64,000 nt of DNA, from NCBI GenBank assembly GCA_963677935.2, contig CAXXEH010000003.1:2232001-2296000 (forward strand), written 5' to 3'. Numbering within the stretch: the stretch's first letter is position 1; the number at the start of each line of letters is the position of its first letter. The notes beneath the pieces are model-generated. The model saw only the letters and a list, made by a program, of their open reading frames with translations. It was not told where the DNA came from and searched no databases. This document shows, piece by piece, positions 1 to 8,600 of this stretch. The translations under genes were made by a program, and so were the position numbers. This DNA comes from JAAFHB01 sp963677935 (GTDB lineage: Bacteria; Bacteroidota; Bacteroidia; Bacteroidales; Prolixibacteraceae).

Positions 1-93
1 GTTGTATTCAAGCAAAACGAATTTGGAATTACCATTAAGGTTCCTGAGGTAAAAAGAAAACCTGAAGATACGATCGTTGTGCTTGAATTTTGA
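1..93 (+). CDS. 3' end of a CDS, possibly a GH29 alpha-L-fucosidase
   Basis: An open frame enters from the left edge and ends at TGA 91-93. Only 30 residues are visible, ending in EDTIVVLEF. The pattern of an ITIKVPE strand followed by a short Pro/Glu turn and a final hydrophobic strand resembles the C-terminal beta-sandwich end of GH29 alpha-L-fucosidases. That assignment is inference from a short tail and could be wrong. No start or catalytic region is in the window. A perfect hairpin follows directly. Confidence 0.35.
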   Translation, partial: VVFKQNEFGITIKVPEVKRKPEDTIVVLEF

Positions 94-98
94 TGAAA

Positions 99-140
99 GA
101 TTGCCAGCGGCTGGCTGCGGGAAGCTGGCCGCTGGCAATC
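99..140. terminator. Hairpin terminator between convergent genes
   Basis: A perfect 13-bp stem (99-111 with 128-140) encloses a 16-nt loop. It lies between the stop of the leftmost CDS and the stop of the thioredoxin gene on the other strand, so it probably ends transcription from both sides. The T-tract on the + side is short and interrupted. Confidence 0.65.
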
Positions 141-155
141 TGCATTTAATCACAT

Positions 156-614
156 TTACTTTTTCAGCAATATCTCATTGATCATCTTTTCGAACTGTTC
201 CTTTGTCGCTTCTGGAGATCTGGCGATTCCACTGGTCATGGTAGGATTTCCTGCCTGAGGAACCCACAAAAATGCAGGTATTCCGCTGATTCCAAAAACT
301 GTCGATAGTTCACGTTCCTGATCTGTATTAACTTTGTAAACTACAATCTTCCCTTTATATTTTCCGGCAAGTTCTTCAAGTACGGGTGAAGCAATACGGC
401 ATGGGCCACACCAGTCTGCATAAAAATCGACAATACAAGGCAATTTACCGGTATATTTCCACTCCTTCGGATTTTTCTCAAAATCCATTATCTGCGATTT
501 GAACTGCTCCTTATCAATTTTAATAACATTCCCCTCGGATGCAAAAACAGATTTGGTTAACATGAAACAGAGGATTACCATAATAATACCTGCAAAGACT
601 CGTGTACTTCTCAT
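156..614 (-). CDS. Periplasmic thioredoxin-family protein
   Basis: This is a 152-residue protein with an N-terminal hydrophobic segment (about residues 8-25) that reads as a signal peptide or anchor, followed by one thioredoxin fold. The active site WCGPC is at 68-72 and the cis-proline motif GIPAF is around 111-115, so both redox cysteines and the substrate-binding proline are present. An extra cysteine (Cys60) lies just before the active-site strand. The likely role is disulfide exchange or cytochrome c maturation support in the periplasm; the substrate is unknown. A -7-like TATGTTTG lies upstream (658-651, minus strand). It looks monocistronic. Confidence 0.85.
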   Translation of the reverse strand: MRSTRVFAGIIMVILCFMLTKSVFASEGNVIKIDKEQFKSQIMDFEKNPKEWKYTGKLPCIVDFYADWCGPCRIASPVLEELAGKYKGKIVVYKVNTDQERELSTVFGISGIPAFLWVPQAGNPTMTSGIARSPEATKEQFEKMINEILLKK

Positions 615-759
615 AAACAGAAAATTAAATTACTATTTCGAAATATTGTTCAAACATATATACTTTTCGACATATATCGTGTCGTAATATACTTTTTTTT
701 ATACTTCAAATGGTTTTTTAAGTAATTTTACAAATCATTTTTCCTATACAAACCAAGGT

Positions 760-1857
760 ATGAAGCGCAAAAGGAAACTCAAAAAGATCGATCTCAATAA
801 ATTTGTTTCAAGGACTGCCCAAAAAGGAAGTATCCCGGGTACTGTGGAATATATCGGTATGCCGCGCCAGGAGGATATCAGAATCGGTGTACTGGAATAT
901 GATGAGTCAACAATAATCAATGAGATTATAGTTGGTTCAGTAACAGAGCTGGAAGGTTATATTGACCGACCGGGTATCAAATGGATTCAGGTTACAGGAG
1001 TCCATAACCTGGAGATCCTGAATGAAATAGGTAAACAGTTTAATATTATTTCATTAGATCTTGAGGACATTGCCAATACAACACAACGTCCCCGTATTGA
1101 AGAAAGAGATGACTATATATTTTTAGTTTTCAAAATCTTACAAATTGATCCGGAAAGTCGGGAGGTAAATATGGAACAGATCAGTATGGTTTTGGGTCCA
1201 AATTATGTGATCTCCTTTCATGAAACTACTCCTCAGGTATTCCAGACATTGCATAATCGTATCGTTACGAGTAAGGGTCGCGTTCGAAAGATGAAAACCG
1301 ACTATCTCGTTTTTGCCATTATTGATATCATTATAGATCATTACTTTACATTAATTGAGGATATTGGTGAAAGTATCGAAGAGACAGAAGAGGAGTTGAT
1401 CACTTCCCCTGGGCAGGCAAGTCAGGAAGCTATTTACAAAATAAAACGACGGCTTGGCTATGTTAAAAAGACCATCTGGCCGGCGCGTGAAGTTCTGAAC
1501 CAGCTTCAGCGGTCGGATCATCAGCTGATCCATGACGAAACCAGAATCTACTTTCGAAATAATTACGACCATACCATTCAGATTATTGAGACACTTGAGA
1601 GTTTACGGGACCTGACCTCAGGTATGATGGACCTTTACCTTTCAACCGTAAGCTACAAAATGAATGAGATTATGAAGGTATTGACCATCTTCTCTACGAT
1701 CTTTATTCCCCTCACCTTCTTTGCCGGAGTTTACGGGATGAATTTTAAGTACCTGCCGGAACTGGAGTGGGAAAGTGGTTATTTTATTTTTTGGGGAATA
1801 ATGATCATTATCACGATTGTGATGTTGCTATTTTTCAGACGAAAAAAATGGCTTTAA
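760..1857 (+). CDS. corA: CorA-type magnesium/cobalt transporter
   Basis: The protein has 365 residues, a normal length for CorA. The cytoplasmic N-terminal domain is followed by a long helical stalk rich in charged residues (about 190-300). Two C-terminal membrane helices follow, with the signature GMN at 326-328 in the loop between them. The final residues are basic (FFRRKKWL), as expected for the cytoplasmic end of TM2. CorA forms a pentameric Mg2+ channel in the inner membrane. The ATG at 760 starts a protein with the usual N-terminal domain. No operon partner is obvious, as the next gene starts 68 bp downstream behind its own -7-like TATCTTTG (1895-1902). Confidence 0.93.
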   Translation: MKRKRKLKKIDLNKFVSRTAQKGSIPGTVEYIGMPRQEDIRIGVLEYDESTIINEIIVGSVTELEGYIDRPGIKWIQVTGVHNLEILNEIGKQFNIISLDLEDIANTTQRPRIEERDDYIFLVFKILQIDPESREVNMEQISMVLGPNYVISFHETTPQVFQTLHNRIVTSKGRVRKMKTDYLVFAIIDIIIDHYFTLIEDIGESIEETEEELITSPGQASQEAIYKIKRRLGYVKKTIWPAREVLNQLQRSDHQLIHDETRIYFRNNYDHTIQIIETLESLRDLTSGMMDLYLSTVSYKMNEIMKVLTIFSTIFIPLTFFAGVYGMNFKYLPELEWESGYFIFWGIMIIITIVMLLFFRRKKWL

Positions 1858-1925
1858 CGCTCCTCCCCTATTTCTGAAACCAGAAACAAACAGCTATCTT
1901 TGAATCATAAATTAAATATTCAGCC

Positions 1926-2984
1926 ATGAGTAAACCAATTGTTACGGCCATCGCCTCTTTCGGAATGTCAGGTGTTGTCTTTCAGGGACCGTCACTTAAA
2001 ATTTTTCCAAATCTGTTTAAGATTCACAAGATCCTGGAAAGGACAAAAAACATCTCAGCCCAAAGGTACCCTGAAGCTACAATCGTCCGCTCGTATGACG
2101 AGATTCTGAATGATCCGGAAGTGGAACTGGTCCTTGTCAACACGCCAGATCACCTTCATTTTGAGATGGCTAAGCAAGCAATCAAAGCGGGGAAGCATGT
2201 TTTAGTTGAGAAACCGTTCACCAAAACCAGCGATGAAGCCAGGGAACTTATCTCGCTGGCGCATCTGAATGGGGTAATCCTCACAGTTTATCAGAGCAAG
2301 CGGTTGGATAACGGGTTTCTGACGATGAAAAAAATCCTTGAAGATCAGCTGCTCGGACGGGTTGTTGAGTATGAGGCACATTACGACCGATACCGGAATT
2401 TTATTCAGGAGGGATCGTGGAAAGAGGATGGAGATGAGCGGACCGGTGTGCTGTACAATCTCGGTTCTCACATTGTAGATCAGACACTTGTATTGTTTGG
2501 AATTCCAAAGGCTGTAACGGCACATCTGAATGTCCTACGTACAGGTGGAAGAACAACCGATAATTTCGATATCAGGCTCCACTACGGGAAGTTTAATGCG
2601 ATACTGCGTTGTTCCTACCTGGTTCGCGAAATGGGACCTCAATATATCGTTCACGGGACGGAAGGTTCTTTTGTCAAAATGGGAACCGATCCGCAGGAGG
2701 AGCTGATGAAATTGCACCACCTTCCCAATGAACCTCAATGGGGTGAAGATAAACCTTCCGATTGGGGAACGCTCAATACCTCGATCAACGGTCTGCACTT
2801 TCAGGGAAAAATAGAGACCATTCCGGGTAACCTGGCGGCTTTCTTTTCAAAATTGTATGAAACCATCCGCGAAGGGGCACCACTTTTTGTCAAACCAGAA
2901 GAGGCATTGACCACTATCCGTATCCTGGAAGCCTGTCTTGAAAGTAACCGGTTAAAAAAGACGGTGGAGTTTAAGGCGGAATAG
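1926..2984 (+). CDS. Gfo/Idh/MocA-family NAD(P)-dependent oxidoreductase
   Basis: This 352-residue protein has an N-terminal Rossmann domain with a nucleotide-binding loop near residues 12-19. The family hallmark EKP is at 95-97, just after the strand GKHVLV. A C-terminal Gfo/Idh/MocA alpha/beta domain follows (about 125-345), including a GSHIVDQ helix typical of the substrate face. Family members oxidise or reduce sugars, inositols or related polyols with NAD(P); the substrate cannot be deduced here. No signal peptide is seen, so it should be cytoplasmic. The promoter -7 element TATCTTTG lies at 1895-1902. Confidence 0.88.
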   Translation: MSKPIVTAIASFGMSGVVFQGPSLKIFPNLFKIHKILERTKNISAQRYPEATIVRSYDEILNDPEVELVLVNTPDHLHFEMAKQAIKAGKHVLVEKPFTKTSDEARELISLAHLNGVILTVYQSKRLDNGFLTMKKILEDQLLGRVVEYEAHYDRYRNFIQEGSWKEDGDERTGVLYNLGSHIVDQTLVLFGIPKAVTAHLNVLRTGGRTTDNFDIRLHYGKFNAILRCSYLVREMGPQYIVHGTEGSFVKMGTDPQEELMKLHHLPNEPQWGEDKPSDWGTLNTSINGLHFQGKIETIPGNLAAFFSKLYETIREGAPLFVKPEEALTTIRILEACLESNRLKKTVEFKAE

Positions 2985-2985
2985 A

Positions 2986-3040
2986 GAGGGGATGGAGAGA
3001 CTGAGAGAAGGGGAGAAAGGGTGACTGAGAGACTGAGAGT
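2986..3040. repeat. Low-complexity GAGACTGAGAG-type intergenic repeat
   Basis: Directly after the oxidoreductase stop there is purine-rich sequence built from repeats of GACTGAGAGA and GGGGAGAAAG. Related words occur in other intergenic regions of this window (about 14915-14970 on the other strand; more weakly at 22868-22883). It has no coding potential. Confidence 0.55.
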
Positions 3041-3116
3041 AAGATTGAAAATGTGTCTTGTCCTGAAATAGGTTCATAGAAAAAGTAAACTAAAATCAGG
3101 ATTATGAATATAACAA

Positions 3117-3149
3117 AAACCCGACGAATTTTGGAAATCCGTCGGGTTT
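3117..3149 (-). terminator. Rho-independent terminator of ettA
   Basis: A 10-bp GC-containing stem (3117-3126 with 3140-3149) extends by three further pairs after one mismatch, with a short loop. Read on the minus strand it is followed by TTTTTG. It lies 20 bp past the ettA stop codon. Confidence 0.85.
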
Positions 3150-3169
3150 AAACCGAAGATTAGTTGATT

Positions 3170-4855
3170 TTATTCCCCTAGTTTTTTATACCTGATCCGG
3201 TGGGGTGTGCTGTCGCCCAGTCGTTTCTTTTTGTTCTCCTCATATTCAGAATAACTCCCTTCAAAGTAGTATACCTGTGAATTACCCTCAAATGCCAGAA
3301 TATGGGTTGCTACACGATCCAAAAACCACCGGTCATGCGAAATCACCACTGCGCAACCGGCAAAACTGTCGAGCCCCTCTTCCAATGCACGTAACGTATT
3401 CACATCGATATCGTTGGTAGGCTCATCCAAAAGGAGTACGTTGGCCTCTGATTTTAGGGTTAATGCCAAATGAAGCCGGTTACGTTCTCCACCCGAGAGG
3501 ACACCACACTTTTTCTCCTGGTCGGCACCACTGAAGTTAAAGCGGGAAACATAGGCCCGGGCATTCAACATCCTTCCACCTACCATTACTTCATCAGTAC
3601 CACCCGAAAGTACCTGATAAACTGTCTTGTCATCTACAATTGCTTCGTGACCCTGATCGGCATAACCAATTTTCACAGTCTCACCTACCGTGAAACTGCC
3701 GGAATCAATTTTTTCCAGTCCAAGAATCATCCTGAATAAGGTTGTTTTACCGGCGCCATTCGGACCAATCACCCCAACAATGCCGTTAGGTGGCAATACA
3801 AATTCAAGATTCTCGAACAATAACCTATCGCCGAAAGCTTTGGAAACGCCATGTGCCTCAATAACCTTATCTCCCAGACGGGGTCCGTTGGGAATAAAGA
3901 GCTCAAGTTTATCCTCTTTCTGTTTAACATCTTCATTCAGAAGCTTTTCATAAGCACCCAACCTGGCTTTTGATTTGGCTTGCCGTGCCTTGGGACTCAT
4001 CTTCACCCATTCCAACTCCCGTTCAAGTGTTTTACGACGTTTGGAGATCCCCTTCTCCTCCATCTCCAGACGTTTTGATTTTTGTTCCAGCCAGCTTGAG
4101 TAGTTCCCTTTCCATGGAATACCTTCTCCGCGATCGAGTTCAAGGATCCATCCTGCAACATTATCAAGGAAATAACGGTCGTGGGTAATACAGATTACCG
4201 TTCCCTTATATTGTTGCAGATGTTGTTCCAGCCACTCTACAGACTCAGCATCTAAGTGGTTGGTCGGCTCATCGAGCAACAGAATATCAGGTTGTTTCAG
4301 CAGTAGCCGGCAAAGGGCTACGCGACGGCGTTCTCCTCCGGACAATACTTTGACGGAGGTATCGCCATCGGGACACCTGAGGGCATCCATGGCACGTTCC
4401 AGCTTATTATTGAGGTTCCAGGCATCGGTTGCATCGATTTTTTCCTGAAGCAGGGCTTGCCGGTCCATGAGCTTATCCATCACATCCGGGTTTTCATAAA
4501 CTTCGGGCAAACCAAACCGCTGGTTGATCTCCTCATATTCATCCAGAATATCGACAATCTCCTGAGCTCCTTCCTGAACAATCCCCATCACTGTTTTAGT
4601 ATCATCGAGTAAAGGTTCCTGTGACAAGTGACCAACCGTATAACCCGCAGAAAAAGCCAGTTCACCATTGAAATCTTTCTCAAGTCCTGCGATAATTTTT
4701 AAAAGGGTAGATTTACCCGATCCGTTTAGACCGATAATTCCAATTTTTGCACCCAGGTAAAAGGAAAGTGAAATATCTTTGATTACCTGTTTCTGAGGTG
4801 GATAAGTCTTACTCACCTTATACATCGAAAATATAATCTGCCTATCTTCAGCCAT
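3170..4855 (-). CDS. ettA: Energy-dependent translational throttle protein EttA (ABC-F ATPase)
   Basis: From the ATG at 4855 the product is 561 residues, close to E. coli EttA. It has two ABC domains: the first Walker A is GLNGSGKS at 42-49, and both domains carry LSGGER signatures and LLLDEPTN Walker B motifs. The linker contains the charged ELEWV helix. The long stretch that reads ILELDRGEGIPWKGNYSSWL is close to the E. coli protein. ABC-F proteins of this type bind the ribosomal E site and gate elongation according to ATP level. The frame stays open upstream to a TTG at 4882, but the ATG matches the family start. It appears to be a single-gene unit with its own terminator. Confidence 0.95.
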   Translation of the reverse strand: MAEDRQIIFSMYKVSKTYPPQKQVIKDISLSFYLGAKIGIIGLNGSGKSTLLKIIAGLEKDFNGELAFSAGYTVGHLSQEPLLDDTKTVMGIVQEGAQEIVDILDEYEEINQRFGLPEVYENPDVMDKLMDRQALLQEKIDATDAWNLNNKLERAMDALRCPDGDTSVKVLSGGERRRVALCRLLLKQPDILLLDEPTNHLDAESVEWLEQHLQQYKGTVICITHDRYFLDNVAGWILELDRGEGIPWKGNYSSWLEQKSKRLEMEEKGISKRRKTLERELEWVKMSPKARQAKSKARLGAYEKLLNEDVKQKEDKLELFIPNGPRLGDKVIEAHGVSKAFGDRLLFENLEFVLPPNGIVGVIGPNGAGKTTLFRMILGLEKIDSGSFTVGETVKIGYADQGHEAIVDDKTVYQVLSGGTDEVMVGGRMLNARAYVSRFNFSGADQEKKCGVLSGGERNRLHLALTLKSEANVLLLDEPTNDIDVNTLRALEEGLDSFAGCAVVISHDRWFLDRVATHILAFEGNSQVYYFEGSYSEYEENKKKRLGDSTPHRIRYKKLGE

Positions 4856-5046
4856 TGATTTTTTATTTGATTTGAATGACAAAATTCGTATTTTTAATCA
4901 GAATTGACAATAGATTTCCACTTAATAAAGAATTCAGTGCAATTTAAATATATCAAATAAATTAATCCAAAGTTTAGTCTGCTCTGAAAGCTAAAATAAA
5001 TGGAATTAAATTAAGTTTGTTGTTCGATCTTTAATACAAAATTCAT

Positions 5047-5433
5047 ATGAGAAAATTAGCTTTTGTTTCTACGCTGGTAGTTCTTCTGGTGATCACTCTG
5101 ATTGGTTACTGGAAATATTCCTTCACCTACAGCGAAGGGTATCGGGCAGGTTTGCTTCAGAAGATCTCCTACAAGGGGAACATCTTCAAAACATATGAAG
5201 GAGAGATGATTCTAAGCAGTGTCCAAAGCAATTCCAACGTGGCAATTGCTTCCGAAAAGTTCTTCTTCTCGGTTACCGATAAGACGGTAGCGCTTCAGTT
5301 GGAGAAGGTTCAGGGGGAAAATGTCGTTGTCCATTATACTGAAAAAAACGGTAAACTTCCCTGGAGAGGTGAAAGCACCTATTTTGTGGATAGCTTGAAA
5401 ATCAATAATTCACCAGGGCATGGATTTCGTTAG
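5047..5433 (+). CDS. Small membrane-anchored protein of unknown function
   Basis: The product has 128 residues with one N-terminal membrane segment (about residues 5-22) and a 100-residue domain facing the periplasm. It contains the motif YSEGYRAGLLQK followed by GNIFKTYEGEM. Small proteins with this pattern are widespread in Bacteroidota, and I know of no assigned function. The domain is beta-rich by inspection. It is flanked by ettA on the opposite strand and by an S9 peptidase that has its own upstream region, so it is probably transcribed alone. Confidence 0.75.
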   Translation: MRKLAFVSTLVVLLVITLIGYWKYSFTYSEGYRAGLLQKISYKGNIFKTYEGEMILSSVQSNSNVAIASEKFFFSVTDKTVALQLEKVQGENVVVHYTEKNGKLPWRGESTYFVDSLKINNSPGHGFR

Positions 5434-5619
5434 TTGTTCGATCAAACAAATAACAAGATCATAACATTTTTGTGCCAAATTTTTTACCCCAATTATTGAA
5501 AGTAACTTTCAATATTTATTTCCTGCAACTCGTGGAACCCGCTCGCTTTATTTGTAATCAAGTATAATCATGCTCAATTCAAAGGTTATCTTTGTAAAAA
5601 AAATTATATAAAATTCCAT

Positions 5620-8451
5620 ATGAAACAATCCTTTATTTTGCTTCTACTTTTCAATTTTTGCTCCTATTTGTTTCTGAATGCTCAAAATATTGGGAAAAGA
5701 CCACTCACAATTAATGACTTCTCAACATGGAAATCGATTATCAATCAAGAGATTTCGAACGACGGGAAAGTGGCCGCCTTCGAGGTTAATCCGCAAAAAG
5801 GGAATGGCATTCTGATTGTGAAGTCTGTCGATTCAAAGAAAGCAGATACCCTATCCCGAGGTTTCGATGCCCGGTTTTCCAATGAATCTGATTTCATAGT
5901 TTACAAAATAAAGCAACCCGAAGACTCGATTCACCTGGCCAAAAAGAAAAAGCTGAAGAAGGAACAAATGCCCAAGGATAGTTTGGGTATTCTGGTTTTT
6001 ATCAGGAACAAGATTTACACCTTTCCCAATCTAAAACAATTTTCAATTCCGAAAGAAAATAGCCGGTGGGTAGCATTCCTGACCGATATGAAGAAACTGG
6101 AAAAGCCGGAAAAAGAGAAGAAAGATAGTGTCGTAAAGAAACCGAAAGAAGCAAAACCTAAAATAGAAAACAATAAGTCAAAAGAGCAAAACAGCCAGCT
6201 GGTGCTATTTGAGGCCGCTTCGGGTGATACCATTTGTTTTCAGAACGTAACCGAATATTTTTGTGCCCCTTCAGGCAATAAAATAACATTTATTTGCCAG
6301 ACAAAAGATTCACTCGATCGGGCCGAAGTGCGAATATTCGATACAAAATCCCGAAAGTGCGAATTACTTTTTAAGGAGAATGGAACGACAAAAAAAATCA
6401 TTTCTGATAAACAGGGTGAAAAAGTTGCCTTTCTGTTCTCAGGCGACACCATTAAAGAAAAAGTATTCAGCCTATATTGTGGATTACTCAATATAGATAA
6501 ACCCAAAGCCGTTGTTACCCTTGATGGAGCTGGAGTTCCTAAAGATTGGTCTCCATCTGAGTTCTCGGATCTTTCATTCTCAGAAAATGGTCAGCTCCTA
6601 TTCCTGGGTACAAACCTTAAACCCAAAGTGGCTCCCAAAGACACCCTTTTGGACGATGAAAAACCGGTACTCGACATTTGGAACTGGAAAGACAAAGAGC
6701 TACAGCCAGAACAAAAAATCAACCTCGACAAAGAAAAGAAACGTACCTTTAAAGGTGTTTACCTCATTGGCGAAGGAAAATTTATCCAATTAGCAGACAC
6801 GATAGTGAGGGATATCCGTACCATTCAAAAGGGGAATGGCCGAATTGCACTTGGGATAGATCAGTCGCCTTACAAACTGCAATCCTCATGGACTGGCGAT
6901 TCCAATGCAGACTATTATCTTGTCGATATCGAAACAGGTGCTAAAAGAATTATTCTTAAAAACAAATCAATGGCCAGCCTGTCACCCGGTGGCAATTATG
7001 TTACCTGGTACAATGCCGTTGACAGTGTTTATTATGCCCGTTCGACCAATATCAATTCAAACGAAATAATCAACCTGAGCTCAAAAATTCCTGTTTCGCT
7101 TTGTGACGAAAGGTGGGATATGCCTGCTGAACCAAACCCATATGGAATTGCAGGGTGGTCAGAAAACGATAAGTATTTGTTCATTTATGATCGGTACGAC
7201 ATTTGGAAGATTGATATGAGCGACACCTCAAAACCAATCAATGTTACAAACAACTTTGGAAGGAAAAATGACACCAAACTTCGTTACAGTAGACTAGATC
7301 CAGAGGCAGAGTTTATTGATCTGCGTAAACCGGTGATTCTTCAGGCGTTTAATGAACGGACCAAATTCGCGGGTTACTTCACTGCTGATTTGCAAAAAAG
7401 AGCGGATCCCCATTCGCTGATTATGAAAGGTGAAAAAATCGATAACCTTATTAAGGCAAAAAATGCACCGGTTATGATCTGCACACGTGAAAATGTATCC
7501 GAATTCCCAAATATCTGGACAGGTAATATGTCGTTTGAACATCTGCAACAGCTTTCAGATGCCAATCCACAGCAGAATTTATTTGTGTGGCCCAAAGTAA
7601 AACTTGTCAAATGGACTTCATTTTCGGGGAAAACACTCGAAGGACTTCTTTATATTCCTGAAACAATAGATACGACTCTCAAATATCCGATGATTGTTTA
7701 CTTTTATGAACGCAATGCCGATTATCTGAATGCCTATACACCCCCAACACTTACCCGTTCAACCATCAACCGGACCCATTATGCGAGCAACAATTATATC
7801 GTATTCATTCCTGACATTACATACGAATCGGGGAATCCAGGGAAAGATGCTTTTGATGCTATTGTGAGTGGAACCCAGTTTGTAAGTAACAATTTTAAAT
7901 TTATCGACCGCAACAACATTGGTATTCAGGGGCAAAGTTGGGGAGGTTACCAGACAGCCTGGCTGATCACCCAAACCAATATGTATAAGGCGGCCATGGC
8001 CGGCGCACCGGTTAGCAATATGACGAGTGCATATGGAGGTATCCGCTGGGGATCAGGTATGTCACGAATGTTTCAGTACGAAAAGGAACAAAGCCGTATT
8101 GGTGGCACATTGTGGGATAAGCCTTTGCATTTTATCGAAAACTCCCCCATTTTTTATGTGCCAAAAATTGAGACTCCCCTTTTGATAATGAGTAATGACA
8201 ATGACGGAGCAGTCCCATGGTACCAGGGAATTGAGCTTTTTACTGCCATGCGGAGGCTTAATAAACCAGCATGGATGCTGACTTACAACAATGAGGAGCA
8301 TAATCTTAAGGCAGAAAGCCGGGCTAACCGCATTGACCTGACGATCCGTATGAAGCAGTTTTTTGATCACTATCTAAAAGGTGAACCAATGCCGGTATGG
8401 ATGGAAAGTGGCATTCCTGCAATCAAAAAAGGGATGGAACTGGGATATTAA
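5620..8451 (+). CDS. Secreted S9 (prolyl oligopeptidase-family) serine peptidase
   Basis: The 943-residue protein has a signal peptide (about 1-21, ending LNAQN). A long N-terminal beta-propeller-like region is followed by a C-terminal alpha/beta-hydrolase domain (about 650-930). The catalytic triad can be placed at Ser773 in GQSWGGY, Asp862 in the DGAVP loop and His894 in EEHN. A Lys/Glu/Pro-rich low-complexity insert sits at about 158-192 within the propeller region. No type IX C-terminal sorting domain is visible, so the enzyme is probably periplasmic. The likely role is cleavage of oligopeptides. A -7-like TATCTTTG lies at 5587-5594. A strong hairpin ends the gene. Confidence 0.9.
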   Translation: MKQSFILLLLFNFCSYLFLNAQNIGKRPLTINDFSTWKSIINQEISNDGKVAAFEVNPQKGNGILIVKSVDSKKADTLSRGFDARFSNESDFIVYKIKQPEDSIHLAKKKKLKKEQMPKDSLGILVFIRNKIYTFPNLKQFSIPKENSRWVAFLTDMKKLEKPEKEKKDSVVKKPKEAKPKIENNKSKEQNSQLVLFEAASGDTICFQNVTEYFCAPSGNKITFICQTKDSLDRAEVRIFDTKSRKCELLFKENGTTKKIISDKQGEKVAFLFSGDTIKEKVFSLYCGLLNIDKPKAVVTLDGAGVPKDWSPSEFSDLSFSENGQLLFLGTNLKPKVAPKDTLLDDEKPVLDIWNWKDKELQPEQKINLDKEKKRTFKGVYLIGEGKFIQLADTIVRDIRTIQKGNGRIALGIDQSPYKLQSSWTGDSNADYYLVDIETGAKRIILKNKSMASLSPGGNYVTWYNAVDSVYYARSTNINSNEIINLSSKIPVSLCDERWDMPAEPNPYGIAGWSENDKYLFIYDRYDIWKIDMSDTSKPINVTNNFGRKNDTKLRYSRLDPEAEFIDLRKPVILQAFNERTKFAGYFTADLQKRADPHSLIMKGEKIDNLIKAKNAPVMICTRENVSEFPNIWTGNMSFEHLQQLSDANPQQNLFVWPKVKLVKWTSFSGKTLEGLLYIPETIDTTLKYPMIVYFYERNADYLNAYTPPTLTRSTINRTHYASNNYIVFIPDITYESGNPGKDAFDAIVSGTQFVSNNFKFIDRNNIGIQGQSWGGYQTAWLITQTNMYKAAMAGAPVSNMTSAYGGIRWGSGMSRMFQYEKEQSRIGGTLWDKPLHFIENSPIFYVPKIETPLLIMSNDNDGAVPWYQGIELFTAMRRLNKPAWMLTYNNEEHNLKAESRANRIDLTIRMKQFFDHYLKGEPMPVWMESGIPAIKKGMELGY

Positions 8452-8532
8452 GCATTACACCTCGCTGAGGTCAATCATGTTATTTTGATTTTTTCAGAAA
8501 AACCTGATTTACTCTGCTTCTAAAATTAATCT

Positions 8533-8575
8533 AAAAGATCGCCCATATTTTATTTGAAAATATGGGCGATCTTTT
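8533..8575. terminator. Bidirectional terminator with perfect 19-bp stem
   Basis: The arms 8533-8551 and 8557-8575 are perfectly complementary, with a 5-nt loop and AAAA/TTTT ends on both sides. It lies between the convergent S9 peptidase and GH78 genes and should work in both directions. Confidence 0.92.
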
Positions 8576-8600
8576 GCTTAAAATAATTCACTTAAACTCC

